Source: JADFRG01 sp964590515 | Lineage (GTDB): Bacteria > Chloroflexota > Anaerolineae > Anaerolineales > E44-bin32 | Assembly (NCBI GenBank): GCA_964590515.1 | Contig: CAZPZD010000022.1 | Span: forward strand, 1 to 37,070 | Length of the DNA: 37,070 nt | Direction of reading: 5' to 3' | Part shown: positions 18,698 through 28,000 of the stretch, one piece after another | How positions within the stretch are numbered: position 1 is the stretch's first letter | Layout: the number at the start of each line of letters is the position of its first letter | Notes under the pieces: model-generated | What the model saw: the letters and a program-made list of their open reading frames with translations, nothing else | What the model was told of the DNA's origin: nothing | The model's database searches: none | Position numbers and translations under genes: made by a program

Positions 18698-19549
18698 CTA
18701 GCCAGGGTACTGGAAGAAGCCCGCGCCGGTCTTGCGGCCGAGCAAGCCCGCGTCGACCATCTGTCGCAGGAGCGGCGCCGGGCGGTACTTGTCATCACCC
18801 AGATCCCGATGCAGGACCTGCATGATGTACAGCACTACGTCTAACCCGATCAGGTCGGCCAGCGCCAAGGGTCCAATGGGATGGCTCATCCCGAGTTTCA
18901 TCACGGTGTCGATGTCTTGCGCCGTGCCGAGACTCTCCTGCAGGGCCAAGATGGCTTCATTGATCATGGGGCACAGGATCCGATTGGCAATGAAGCCGGG
19001 CGAGTCTTTTGCTTGAATCGGCTCTTTCCCCATTCGGCGGCCGACCTCGATTGCCAGGGCGAGAGTCGCCTCCGAGGTGTTCAACCCGCGGATGACTTCA
19101 AGCAGGCTCATGAGCGGCACCGGGTTGAAGAAGTGCATCCCGATGACCCGGTCCGGCCGAGCCGTGGCCGCCCCGATCCGGGTGATCGATATCGAGGAGG
19201 TGTTGGAGGCGAGAATGGCAGCCGGGGGAGCCCGCTGATCGAGCTCCGCAAAGATGCGGAATTTGATTTCCGGATTCTCAGTTGCGGCTTCAATGACCAG
19301 GTCAACCTCAGCCGCGGGCTCGAGGTCGGTGGAAGTGGTGATGCTCCGGGTGGCCTGCAGCTGCTCGGCCGAGAGAACACCCTTGCCGGCCAGTTTGGCA
19401 GCAGATTTTTCAATCGAAGCCTTGCCACGCTCGAGGGCCGCAGGATCGACGTCGGACAGAATCACATCGTAGCCCGAGACCGCCGCGGTCTGGGCGATCC
19501 CGTGGCCCATGGTACCGGCTCCAACGACCAGGATCTTCTTTGCCGGCAT
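18698..19549 (-). CDS. hbd: 3-hydroxybutyryl-CoA / 3-hydroxyacyl-CoA dehydrogenase
   Basis: Interconverts 3-hydroxyacyl-CoA and acetoacetyl-(3-oxoacyl-)CoA. The 283-residue length matches HBD. The Rossmann loop is VGAGTMGHGIAQ (9-20), and Asp33 at the end of beta-2 (ILSDVD) favours NAD. The catalytic dyad is His139 (GMHFFNPVPL) with Glu151 (LLEVIRG); Ser117 and Asn116 of ASNTSSISI are also in place. The C-terminal helical domain contains DSPGFIANRIL and ends normally with RKTGAGFFQYPG. GGAG precedes the ATG. It lies 3 bp after the thiolase stop, so the two form a C4-CoA module usable for beta-oxidation or for building acetoacetyl-CoA. Confidence 0.95.
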   Translation of the reverse strand: MPAKKILVVGAGTMGHGIAQTAAVSGYDVILSDVDPAALERGKASIEKSAAKLAGKGVLSAEQLQATRSITTSTDLEPAAEVDLVIEAATENPEIKFRIFAELDQRAPPAAILASNTSSISITRIGAATARPDRVIGMHFFNPVPLMSLLEVIRGLNTSEATLALAIEVGRRMGKEPIQAKDSPGFIANRILCPMINEAILALQESLGTAQDIDTVMKLGMSHPIGPLALADLIGLDVVLYIMQVLHRDLGDDKYRPAPLLRQMVDAGLLGRKTGAGFFQYPG

Positions 19550-19552
19550 GGC

Positions 19553-20761
19553 CTACTCCAACTCGATGGCCATGGCGACCGCCTCCCCGCCACCCAGGCA
19601 GAGCGAGGCGATTCCCTTCGACAGCCCGCGATCGCGCAGGGCGAATATCAAAGTGGTCAGGATTCGCGCCCCAGAGGCGCCCAACGGATGCCCGAGGGCG
19701 ATGGCGCCTCCATGCACATTGACCTTCTCCCAATCCCAGCCGGTTTCAGAAAGGGCGTAGCCGTCCGCCAGGACCTGGGCCGCAAACGCCTCATTCAGCT
19801 CGATCAAGTCGACCTGAGCCGGGGTCCATCCCACCTTGGCCAACAGGGATGGAATAACTCGAGCCGGGGCGATAAACATTTCTTTCGGCGCCACCGCGGC
19901 TTGGGCGTAGCCGACGACTCGGGCGATCGGCTTCAGACCGAGGGCTGCAGCCTTCTCCCGGCTGGAATATGCGACGGCCGCGGCGCCGTCATTGAGTCCG
20001 GGCGAGTTGCCGGCGGTCACCCGGCCGTCGGATCGGAAGACCGGCTTGAGCGCGGCAAGTTTCTCGAGCGATGAGTCGCGGCGCAGGGTCTCATCCCGCG
20101 ACTCCATCCGGGTTTTGCCGTCTTCTCCCGCCACTTCCACCGACACGATCTCGGCCTCGAACTTTCCCGCGTCCTGGGCCGCCGCCGCTTTACGATGGCT
20201 GTCTAACGCCCAGCGGTCCATGGCTTCCCGGGTCACTTCGTACTCATCGGCGATGTATTCCGCGGCCATGCCCATCGCCCATTGTTGGAAGGGATCCCAC
20301 AATCCGTCCAATAACAAGGAGTCCTCGAGCGATTGGTGGCCATAATTGAGCTCACCCCCTCGACCGCGCACCAGGAAGGGCGCCCGGCTCATGCTCTCCA
20401 TCCCGCCGGCCACGATGAGATCTGCGTCCCCGGCCTTGATGGCCTGGGAGGCGAACATCCCCGCCTTGAGCCCGGAGCCGCAGACCTTGTTCAGGGTGGT
20501 CGCTCCGACGGTTGGAGGCAACCCGGCGCGGATGGCCGCCTGCCGGGCGGGTGCCTGACCAAGGCCGGCTGCCACCACATTCCCCATGAGCACTTCGTCG
20601 ATCTGGGACGCGTCCGCCAGGCCAGACCGGCGCACGGCCTCTCGGACAACGAGCGCACCGAGCTCGGTCGCGGGCAGGTCCCGCAGCACTCCCCGGAATT
20701 TTCCGATCGGAGTGCGGGCCGCGCTCAGGATAACTGGCTCGCGGGCTCGTTCGTTCAGCAT
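19553..20761 (-). CDS. Acetyl-CoA C-acetyltransferase (biosynthetic-type thiolase)
   Basis: Condenses two acetyl-CoA to acetoacetyl-CoA or cleaves it. The 402 residues carry all thiolase catalytic motifs: nucleophile Cys94 (NKVCGSGLKA), NEAFAAQ, the His of GGAIALGHPLGASGAR and the second Cys of CLGGGEA near the C-terminus. The insertion loop and GGMESMSRAPF are typical of AtoB/PhaA-type enzymes. ATG at 20761 gives the usual N-terminus. It is 30 bp downstream of the HIT gene and 3 bp before hbd. It is the only thiolase in the window with an intact active site, so it may feed acetoacetyl-CoA to the HMG-CoA synthase at 35820-36884. Confidence 0.95.
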   Translation of the reverse strand: MLNERAREPVILSAARTPIGKFRGVLRDLPATELGALVVREAVRRSGLADASQIDEVLMGNVVAAGLGQAPARQAAIRAGLPPTVGATTLNKVCGSGLKAGMFASQAIKAGDADLIVAGGMESMSRAPFLVRGRGGELNYGHQSLEDSLLLDGLWDPFQQWAMGMAAEYIADEYEVTREAMDRWALDSHRKAAAAQDAGKFEAEIVSVEVAGEDGKTRMESRDETLRRDSSLEKLAALKPVFRSDGRVTAGNSPGLNDGAAAVAYSSREKAAALGLKPIARVVGYAQAAVAPKEMFIAPARVIPSLLAKVGWTPAQVDLIELNEAFAAQVLADGYALSETGWDWEKVNVHGGAIALGHPLGASGARILTTLIFALRDRGLSKGIASLCLGGGEAVAMAIELE

Positions 20762-20791
20762 CGTATCGACTTTGGGGAGTATCGAGCGACC

Positions 20792-21295
20792 CTACGCCCC
20801 GGGGTCTGGAGAGGCTGCACTCCAAAGACTTCGAAGCCGCAGGTAAGTATCCGCCAGCGCTTCCGGGATGACCCGTGTTTCGGCGGTGGTGACCATGAAA
20901 TTCGTATCGCCCGACCAGCGGGGCAGAACATGGATGTGGACATGGTCGACCACCCCGGCACCGGCCGGCGCGCCAATGTTGATTCCAAGATTGAAGGCTT
21001 GAGCGCGGTAGGCCTTCCGCAGAACCGAAACTGCCCTCGAGGAGAGCTGCATCAACTCCCGCAGCGAATCGTCGCCCAGCTCTTCGATCGAAGGGCGATG
21101 CGCAACAGGAACGACCATCATATGTCCGCTGGTATAGGGATAGCGATTCAGAATGACAAAGGCCTGGCTTCCCCGGTGCAGGATCAGGTTGCCAACTCCA
21201 TCCGCCTGCGCCAGCCGGTCACAGAATAAACATCCGGGGCTATCCGCCCGGTTTTCGATGTAGTCCATGCGCCATGGGGCCCAGATGCGGTCCAT
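20792..21295 (-). CDS. HIT-family protein, Ap4A phosphorylase/hydrolase type
   Basis: A 167-residue histidine-triad protein acting on dinucleoside polyphosphates. It starts MDRIWAPWRMDYI, has a CxxC pair (Cys22, Cys25), and the triad HVHIHVLPRW with His120 the expected nucleotidylated residue. The combination of WAPWRMxYI, CxxC and HxHxHxxPRW is that of Mycobacterium Rv2613c-type Ap4A phosphorylases rather than the shorter HinT proteins; whether it hydrolyses or phosphorolyses cannot be told from sequence. The frame runs open to 21412, but the ATG at 21295 matches the family start. It is divergent from birA across 94 bp and precedes the thiolase. Confidence 0.88.
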   Translation of the reverse strand: MDRIWAPWRMDYIENRADSPGCLFCDRLAQADGVGNLILHRGSQAFVILNRYPYTSGHMMVVPVAHRPSIEELGDDSLRELMQLSSRAVSVLRKAYRAQAFNLGINIGAPAGAGVVDHVHIHVLPRWSGDTNFMVTTAETRVIPEALADTYLRLRSLWSAASPDPGA

Positions 21296-21338
21296 TGAGT
21301 GGGTTGACGAAATCCCCCCGGCCCGGTTGGGCCCGAGG

Positions 21339-21382
21339 ATTCTATCACCGGAGTGGCACGCCTCCTGCAGCCGGATTAGAAT
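21339..21382. promoter_or_regulatory. Candidate divergent promoters for the HIT gene and birA
   Basis: Two TAGAAT hexamers face outward: on the minus strand at 21339-21344 (44 bp before the HIT ATG) and on the plus strand at 21377-21382 (8 bp before the birA GTG). Both lack convincing -35 sequences. The plus-strand copy would place transcription start at or next to the GTG, giving a leaderless birA mRNA. Confidence 0.33.
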
Positions 21383-21389
21383 CGACCGC

Positions 21390-22160
21390 GTGTTGAGGGT
21401 TGAAGAGCTCAAAGCAGGATTGCCGGTGGGGAAGCTGGGGGTCGAGCTGTACTTCTACTCCAGCCTCGGTTCGACCAACGACCGGGCCGCCGAGCTGGCT
21501 CGGGCTGGAGCTCCGGAGGGCACCCTGGTGGTCGCAGACGAGCAGACCGCCGGCCGGGGCCGATCCGGCCGCAGGTGGCACAGCCCGGCAGGTTCCGGGC
21601 TCGCGCTCAGCCTAGTGTTGCGACCAACCACGCTGGGGAGCCGGGATCTCTCGGCGCTGGGTGTGATCGGAGCGCTGGGCAGCATCGAGGCCTTGACCGA
21701 ATTGGGCCTCCAGCCGCAAATGAAATGGCCCAACGATGTTCTGCTCAACGAGGCCAAGGTTGGTGGCATCCTGGCCGAAGCCAGCTGGACTGGCAAAGCG
21801 CTGGACCATGTTGTCTTGGGCATCGGCCTGAACGTGAGCGAGGCGTCGCTGCCAGAGGTCGAATTTCCGGCCACCTCGATCGAGCAATCGCTCGGCAAGC
21901 CGGTGGCCAGGGAGGCGCTCCTGCTTCGGGTGCTGGCCGGGACCAACCTGTGGTACGGCCGGCTGATCGATGGCACGGCCCACCCCGAATGGGAAACCCG
22001 ACTTGCTTATCGTGGCAAACGGGTCGCGATCTCAAACGGGAAAGGGGAACGGGTTGGGGTGGTCCTGGGCCTGACTCCCCAGGCGGGAATTCGGATGGCG
22101 ATAGAGGGCGATGAGCAGATGGTGTTCGAGTCCGGAGCCTATCGGTTGAGACCGCTATAG
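21390..22160 (+). CDS. birA: Biotin--[acetyl-CoA-carboxylase] ligase, no DNA-binding domain
   Basis: Activates biotin to biotinyl-AMP and attaches it to BCCP lysine. The 256 residues include GSTNDRA, the biotinyl-AMP loop GRGRSGRRW (56-63), KWPNDVLL, the active-site lysine in AKVGGILAE, and a C-terminal SH3-like domain. There is no N-terminal helix-turn-helix, so it is a type I ligase without repressor function. No ATG fits: the open frame to 21267 reads through the divergent promoter, so I chose the GTG at 21390 (TTG at 21393 is an alternative). No Shine-Dalgarno is seen. The likely target in this window is BCCP Lys131 at 2325-2822. Confidence 0.92.
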   Translation: MLRVEELKAGLPVGKLGVELYFYSSLGSTNDRAAELARAGAPEGTLVVADEQTAGRGRSGRRWHSPAGSGLALSLVLRPTTLGSRDLSALGVIGALGSIEALTELGLQPQMKWPNDVLLNEAKVGGILAEASWTGKALDHVVLGIGLNVSEASLPEVEFPATSIEQSLGKPVAREALLLRVLAGTNLWYGRLIDGTAHPEWETRLAYRGKRVAISNGKGERVGVVLGLTPQAGIRMAIEGDEQMVFESGAYRLRPL

Positions 22161-22198
22161 ATGCTCGGCACAGGGAAGCCGAGAGGAGGGATCGAAGC

Positions 22199-22405
22199 AT
22201 GTTCGATGATTTGAGAGAGCGATCCAGCGAGGAGACGTTTGCGCAGGCCGGCATTCCGTTCGAGCGGCCGGCGGCCGCCCCGGAGCGGAAGATCTTCGGA
22301 ATGTCGGCCGGTCAGCGCCTGGTGCTGTCGATCCTGCTCTTTGCGACAGTCTTCCTACTCGGATTGAGTTGTATGCTGGTGACAAATAAGGTCTGGCCGA
22401 CCTAG
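22199..22405 (+). CDS. Small single-pass membrane protein (68 aa)
   Basis: Begins MFDDLRERSSEETFAQ, followed by a Pro/Ala/Glu-rich soluble stretch, a turn (KIFGMSAGQR) and one hydrophobic helix at about 43-63, then a very short tail. It therefore probably has its N-terminus in the cytoplasm. A GGAGGG Shine-Dalgarno 9 nt before the ATG supports translation. It lies 38 bp after birA and may be cotranscribed. I recall similar MFDDLRE-starting short proteins in Anaerolineae, but no function; this could not be searched. Its stop is 9 bp from the stop of the convergent acylase gene. Confidence 0.72.
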   Translation: MFDDLRERSSEETFAQAGIPFERPAAAPERKIFGMSAGQRLVLSILLFATVFLLGLSCMLVTNKVWPT

Positions 22406-22414
22406 CCCGACCCG

Positions 22415-24844
22415 CTACGGGGTCAGTTGTAAGTGAGCCTCGGCGGCTGCCTCTACTTGGGACCTCGCCCATAACATCGAGTGGTATTGCAGGTTGCGCC
22501 ACAGGTCGATCATGTCGTCGTAATGCGGCTGGAAGGGATGGCCGGATTGACCGGTGGTGTGGATGGAGAGTGAGTTAGAAAAATCGCCCAGATCGACAAT
22601 CTGCCGATAGGATGGCGTCGTCTCCACCGCAAAGGCGTGCCTGAAGTCATATCCGGTGTTGTTGACCGTCCCGATCGTACCATCGGTCTCGACCGGGCCG
22701 CGGTTGAAGATCCATTCGATAGGAGCAATCCCGCTCTGGCCAAGGCTCTGGTTTTCGAAAGTCGCCGTGTGCAGGTCACCCCAGCGCCAGGAGTTCATTT
22801 CGTCCCCCAATTCCTCCGAGAGGAAATCCACGGCCCTCGCCAGGGCTGCCACGATCGTAGCCTCCTGATCTTCGACTTCGGTCGTGCGAACGTCGTCAAA
22901 CCAGGCAGCCTGCTCGGGGTCGCCCAGCAAGTTGGCGAGGGCCACGATGAGCCAGGGGCGGGCCCGGGACAACAACTGCTCTCCCAACTCGTCCTCGAAG
23001 GTGCCCTCGAGCAGCTCGACCCTCAGCGCCTCGAACAGCGCCGCACCGGCACTCTCCCGGTCGGCTCTCCCGTCCCAGCCCCGCAGTAGATCCAAAGCGG
23101 CCTGCAGCCGCGGCTCTTCCGGCGACACGGCCAGAATGTGATGCAAGATGTCTTGGGCATAGAGCGGGGTGCTGTCGCGTTGGATCGTCTGCATGTCCAC
23201 CAGTGAGATCGAATTGTCGGCCTCAATCAGCTCCACGATCCGGCGCGCCCGATAGCCGGGGCTCCAGTCCATCGAGAGAAAATAGGGGTAGTCGGGGCCG
23301 ACGACCGCGTTATTGGCGGTCGAGATATAGCCCGCCGGAGGGTTGAATACAGAAGGAAGTTCGTCGTAGGGTACTATGCCCACCCATTCAAACTGGTTGG
23401 TCCAACCCGGAACCGGCATCGAGCCATTGCCGCTAGCCCGGATGGGGACCTCTCCGGTCGCCTGGTAGCCAATGTTGCCGTCGACGTCGGCGTAGACTGC
23501 ATTCTGGCCAGGAACGTCCCAATACCGCAGCGCCTCGCGAAACTCATCCCAATTCTGGGCCCGGTTGAGCATGAGCAGGCTCTTGAAGATGGTGCCCGGC
23601 TCGAGGCCAGTCCAGGAGAATGCGAGCGGCTCCCAACCGTACGCCCATTCGTCTTCCGTCCCGCCAGCGACATCGTTGATGATCGGACCATGGCGGGTGA
23701 TGCGCACGTTGACGATCTCCGGCTCGTCCTGCCCGGCGACCACAATCTCCTCCCGAACGATCTGGATGTCGTTCCATTGGCCCTGATACTCAACTTGATT
23801 TGGGTTGTCCGGGTTTTGGCGCTCGACAAAGAAGTCCACGACGTCCGGGCCGAGATTCGTGAAACCCCAAGCGATCTGTCCGTTGTGGCCGAGGACGACC
23901 CCCGGGGTTCCCGGAAGCGAGGCCCCAACGACGTTGATCCCGCACTCCGATCCGATCGGCTCGCAATGCAGGCCGATCTCGTACCAGATCGAGGGCATTT
24001 GAATTCCAAGGTGGGGGTCATTGGCGAGCAGCGGGGAGCCGGTCGTGGTGCGCTCGCCGCCAATCACCCAACTGTTGCTTCCGACCTCGAAGCCATCCCC
24101 GGGCAGAATCGGAGTGTAGGCGGCCTCCGGGACGGCCCGCAGGGAGGCCTCGGAGATTGGCGAGTCGACGATCAATGGATAGTCGGGGTCGTAAGCAGGC
24201 ATGAGGACCGGTAGCGCCGCGGCCCCAAGCCGGGCGGACATGTGGGCCCGGGTGAGCTCAACCGTCTCCTCGCCGCCGAGGCGCCAGGCCAACACTTTTC
24301 CCCAGCTGAGCGTGTCGACCGGCGTCCAAGGCTGGGGATCGATTTCGACCCCGGTTAGTCCCAGGATAGTGAACTCCAGCCCCTTGGATCCGGGATGGGT
24401 CTCGAGGTAGGCGTTGACCCCGGCCGCGTAGGCCTCCAAGAGCTCGCGGTCCTGACCATCCAAGGCCGCGGCTTCAAGGGCCGCGGTCCGATGCCAGCCG
24501 ACCGTTCGGATGTAGCGGTCTTGCGGCAGTGCTGCCTCACCCAGCACTTCTGAAAGCCTGCCGCTCCCGACTCGGCGCTGAAACTCCATCTGCCAGAATC
24601 GATCCTGGGCGTGCACAAAACCCTGTGCCATCAACAGATCGTGCTCACTAGACGCATAGATATGAGGAATGCCCATCGAATCCCGGTAAACGTCTACCGG
24701 GGCGTTTAGGCCTGGAAGGTTGATTGCCCCTTCGACCTGAGGGAAAGCCTGCGGGACGACCAAAAAGCGTAGGGCCGCCAGAACGACCCCGATCAGCGCG
24801 GCAACAATGAACAGGCCGACAGCAACCCTTAAGATAAGGCGCAC
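22415..24844 (-). CDS. Penicillin acylase family protein (Ntn hydrolase precursor)
   Basis: An 809-residue precursor of a penicillin-G-acylase/AHL-acylase type hydrolase that cleaves amide bonds. An N-terminal hydrophobic segment (about 5-30) is a signal or membrane anchor, so the enzyme acts outside the cytoplasmic membrane. The alpha-chain region holds GIPHIYASSEHDLLMAQGF and HAQDRFWQMEFQRR. The autocatalytic site is Gly255-Ser256 in VGSNSWVIGG; Ser256 becomes the nucleophile of the beta chain. The oxyanion Asn region is in the C-terminal half. Start codon is GTG at 24844 with GGAGG about 9 nt upstream and a strong promoter behind it. Substrate could be an N-acyl-homoserine lactone, a beta-lactam or another amide; sequence does not decide. 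Confidence 0.93.
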   Translation of the reverse strand: MRLILRVAVGLFIVAALIGVVLAALRFLVVPQAFPQVEGAINLPGLNAPVDVYRDSMGIPHIYASSEHDLLMAQGFVHAQDRFWQMEFQRRVGSGRLSEVLGEAALPQDRYIRTVGWHRTAALEAAALDGQDRELLEAYAAGVNAYLETHPGSKGLEFTILGLTGVEIDPQPWTPVDTLSWGKVLAWRLGGEETVELTRAHMSARLGAAALPVLMPAYDPDYPLIVDSPISEASLRAVPEAAYTPILPGDGFEVGSNSWVIGGERTTTGSPLLANDPHLGIQMPSIWYEIGLHCEPIGSECGINVVGASLPGTPGVVLGHNGQIAWGFTNLGPDVVDFFVERQNPDNPNQVEYQGQWNDIQIVREEIVVAGQDEPEIVNVRITRHGPIINDVAGGTEDEWAYGWEPLAFSWTGLEPGTIFKSLLMLNRAQNWDEFREALRYWDVPGQNAVYADVDGNIGYQATGEVPIRASGNGSMPVPGWTNQFEWVGIVPYDELPSVFNPPAGYISTANNAVVGPDYPYFLSMDWSPGYRARRIVELIEADNSISLVDMQTIQRDSTPLYAQDILHHILAVSPEEPRLQAALDLLRGWDGRADRESAGAALFEALRVELLEGTFEDELGEQLLSRARPWLIVALANLLGDPEQAAWFDDVRTTEVEDQEATIVAALARAVDFLSEELGDEMNSWRWGDLHTATFENQSLGQSGIAPIEWIFNRGPVETDGTIGTVNNTGYDFRHAFAVETTPSYRQIVDLGDFSNSLSIHTTGQSGHPFQPHYDDMIDLWRNLQYHSMLWARSQVEAAAEAHLQLTP

Positions 24845-24862
24845 TTGAGGATCCTCCGGGGG

Positions 24863-24946
24863 ATGTCCCGAGTTCTAGCACTGAACTTAGGGGCTGTCAA
24901 TTACACCGACCCCCAGTCGCTAATGGGACATTTGACCTCTTGTCCC
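24863..24946. promoter_or_regulatory. Three GGGACA/TGTCCC elements around the acylase promoter
   Basis: ATGTCCC at 24863-24869, its complement GGGACAT at 24925-24931 and TGTCCC at 24941-24946 lie in the 227-bp region between the divergent acylase and histidine-kinase genes. The last two form a dyad with a 10-bp spacer, and the first overlaps the predicted acylase transcription start. They may be binding sites for a regulator. No regulator is identified. Confidence 0.3.
24872..24900 (-). promoter_or_regulatory. Sigma-70-type promoter of the penicillin acylase gene
   Basis: On the minus strand a perfect TTGACA (24895-24900) is followed by a 17-bp spacer and TAGAAC (24872-24877). Transcription would start near 24864, leaving about 20 nt that contain the GGAGG Shine-Dalgarno of the GTG-started acylase. 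It is the clearest -35/-10 pair in the window. Confidence 0.72.
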
Positions 24947-25071
24947 TGGGAAAGAGCAAGGCAGACTCTGTCTTGAACATAAGGGTCGCACAGAAGGGCT
25001 CGCCGCCGTGGCGGACGGTTGAGGCCCCCCTCAAGCAATCCACTATCCGGCCCTGATTCGACGCGAGCAGT

Positions 25072-28000
25072 ATGGGAACCAAAGAGCGCGCACTCAAGCC
25101 AAAGGTCCTTCTCACTGCCGAGAATCTGCAGCAGCAGCTCACTGATTTGCGCGAGGCCAATGGCCGCCTGGAGCAATCAGAGGCAGGGCTGAGAGAGGCC
25201 CTGAGCGGCTTCCAGCTGGCGGCCGACGGGTCGATGGCTGGGCTCTATATCTTCCAGGACGGCAAGTTCAGCTACGTGAATCCCGCCTTCGCCGAGATCT
25301 TCGGGTTGGAGAAGCAGCGGATCTTGGACGAACTGCTCCCGGAAGACCTCGCCCACCCGGATGATCGACCGAAGTTGATGGAGTTCATCCGCCGTCGGTT
25401 AGAGGGGGAGACGGCCTCGGTCCGATTCCTCTACCGGGGACTCAGAGCCGATGGCTCGACTCTGCAATGCGAGGAATTCGGGCGAGCGGTCCAGCTCAAC
25501 GGTCGGCCGGCCATTGTCGGAACGGTGCTGGACGTGAGCGCCCGGGAAGAGGCCCAGGAGAGCCTGGTCGAATCGGAGGCACTGTTCCGAGGTGTTGCGG
25601 AAAAGTCCCCCAACATGATCCTCATCCTGCAGGAAAGCAGGATTGTTTATGCCAACCCGGCCAGTGAAGCGATCCTGGCCTACCGCAGGACCGAACTGCT
25701 GGCGCCCCAGTTTGACTACCTGGCGATCAGCTCACCGGCCTGGGGCACTGAGCTCAAGGAAAGATTGGCGCAGCAGCTGGAGGGTGGGGAGGTTGAGGCG
25801 TTCGAGTTTCAGGTCGTGCGCCAAGACGGACAGCTGGCGGACGTTCTTCAAATCTCACGCCTCATAACATACCGAGGCAAAGTCGCGATCCTGCTGATCG
25901 TATCGGACATCACCAGCGGCAAGCGGGCCGAGCAGGAACGGGAAGCGCTGCTGTCGGCGGAACAGGAGCAGCGATTGCTGGCAGAGACTTTGGCCCGAGT
26001 CGGGTTGTCTCTGAGTGCCGATCTCGAGCTGTCCACCCTGATGGATCTCATCTGCCTGCAAAGCATGCATCTATTCGGAGTAGGCGGGGCTTATGTATGG
26101 ATGGTCGAGGGCAGCGAGATCGTTGGCTTCGCAGGGCACGGCGCAAGTCGGGAGGCGTTCATCGGCCGCCGGCTGCCGCTGGCGGATCCAGGGTCACTCG
26201 CGGCCCGGGTCATCCGGGAACGCCGCCCGATGTACGTAAACCAAGCCCAGAGATCCGATCTGGTCAACCAGGAGTTGATCAAGAAGTTTGACAGTGAGGC
26301 TGTCCTGGGGATGCCGCTCATGGTTGGCGGCCGGGCGGTAGGGGCGTTGATGCTGAGCGAGACCGAGGACCGGGATCGGTTCAGCGAACACGATGTCGAG
26401 CTGGCGGCAGTCTTCGGCAGCCACCTGGCAGTGGCGATTGAAAACGCCCGGCTCATCGAGGAGACCCAGCGGCGGCTCAGGCGGGAGACACTGCTCAAAG
26501 AGGCCATCGGGATATTTACCTCCACCCTGGAGGTGAAGGTCGTGCTCAGCCGGCTGGCGGAGAAGCTCTGCCAGGCGGTAGACGCTACCAGCGCCTACAT
26601 CAGTGACTACGACCGGGAATCGAAATCAGGGAAGTCGCTGGCGGAGTACTACAGCGAGCAGGCCTCGGAGGCAGAGCGCCAGACCGATCTGGGGTCCAGC
26701 TACGACTTGCAGGCCGCCTTTCCGGGCACACTGGCTGCCATCGAGGCCGGCCGGGCACTGGTCCGGCAGGTCAGCGATCCGACGCTGGACGAAGTCGAGC
26801 GCAAGCACATGGAGCGCTTCGGGGCCAAGTCAACCCTGGCCATCCCGGTCAGGGTGGGCGGTCAGCTGATTGCCTACGCCGCGATCTGGGAGAGCCGCTT
26901 GGAGCGTAGCTTCACCGAAGATGAAATCGCATTGTGCCAGGCCATCGCCCAGCAGGCGGCCATTGCAATCGAGAGCGGAAGGCTGTACGAGCGGGCTCAA
27001 CGGGAAATTGCCGATCGGCAGCGTGCGCAGGAGGCGTTACGGGAGAGCGAGCAGCGCTATCGGGCGGTCGCCGAAACTGCCTTTACCGGCATCACCCTGC
27101 TGGATACCGAGAACCGGNNNNNNNNNNNNNNNNNNNNNNNNNNNNNNNNNNNNNNNNNNNNNNNNNNNNNNNNNNNNNNNNNNNNNNNNNNNNNNNNNNN
27201 NNNNNNNNNNNNNNNNNGCCGACATCATGCTGCTGATCGACACTGAGGACGGCAAGCGCGAGGTCAGGGCAGTGCGCGGCCGCGGGTATGCCGAGCGGGG
27301 CCTCTCAGAATGGTTGATGCAGCTCCGGGTACCCTGGGAAGAAATGCATAATTTCCGCAAGATGGAGAGTACCGGGAGGCCGGTTGCCGTGCCGGACACC
27401 CGGACCTTCCCGGGTTGGGTGGAACTACCGGAAACCAGCTGGATCGGTTCCTATGCCGGCGCCCCGCTGCGCCGAAAAGGGAAGATCTTTGGCTTCTTGA
27501 ACCTCAGCAGCGAGTTCCCAAGCACCTATCAACAGGCCCATGCCGAGCGGCTGCAGGTATTTGCCGATCAGGCTGCGATCGCGATTGAGAATGCGCGCCT
27601 CTATGCCCAGGCTCAGGCGGAGATTGTGGAGCGGAAGCGGGCTCAGGCCGCAGAGCGCGGCTTCGCCAAGATGAAGGAAGAGTTCGTGCTGAGCGCCTCC
27701 CATAGCCTGCGGACTCCGCTCCACACCTTGAAAGGTTATCTCGAATTGCTGGGATCCGGGAAAGTGCGCGAGCCGGAACGGGAGGCGGAATTCCTGGCGA
27801 ACGCGATGGAGAATGCCCAGCGGATCGAACAGATCGTCCATGAACTGCTCGACGTCGCGCAGATGGAGTCGGAACCCGGTCAAATCCGATTGGAGAATGT
27901 GCCGGTCGGCGATCTGATCGGTTCGAGTTTCGAAAGCTTGGCGGGCATGGCGCTGGAGCGCAGGATCCGGCTGGTCTTCGAGAATGACCGACCCCATCTG

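Noticed and set aside
18881..20074. 397-codon plus-strand open frame
   Set aside because: Lies opposite hbd and the thiolase, both with full catalytic motifs; its translation has no recognisable domain.
24897..25176. Two short minus-strand frames upstream of the acylase
   Set aside because: They cover the promoter and the antisense of the kinase start; translations are unlike real proteins.
27118..27246. Frameshift in the histidine kinase
   Set aside because: The frame change coincides with the 100-N placeholder, so it carries no information.
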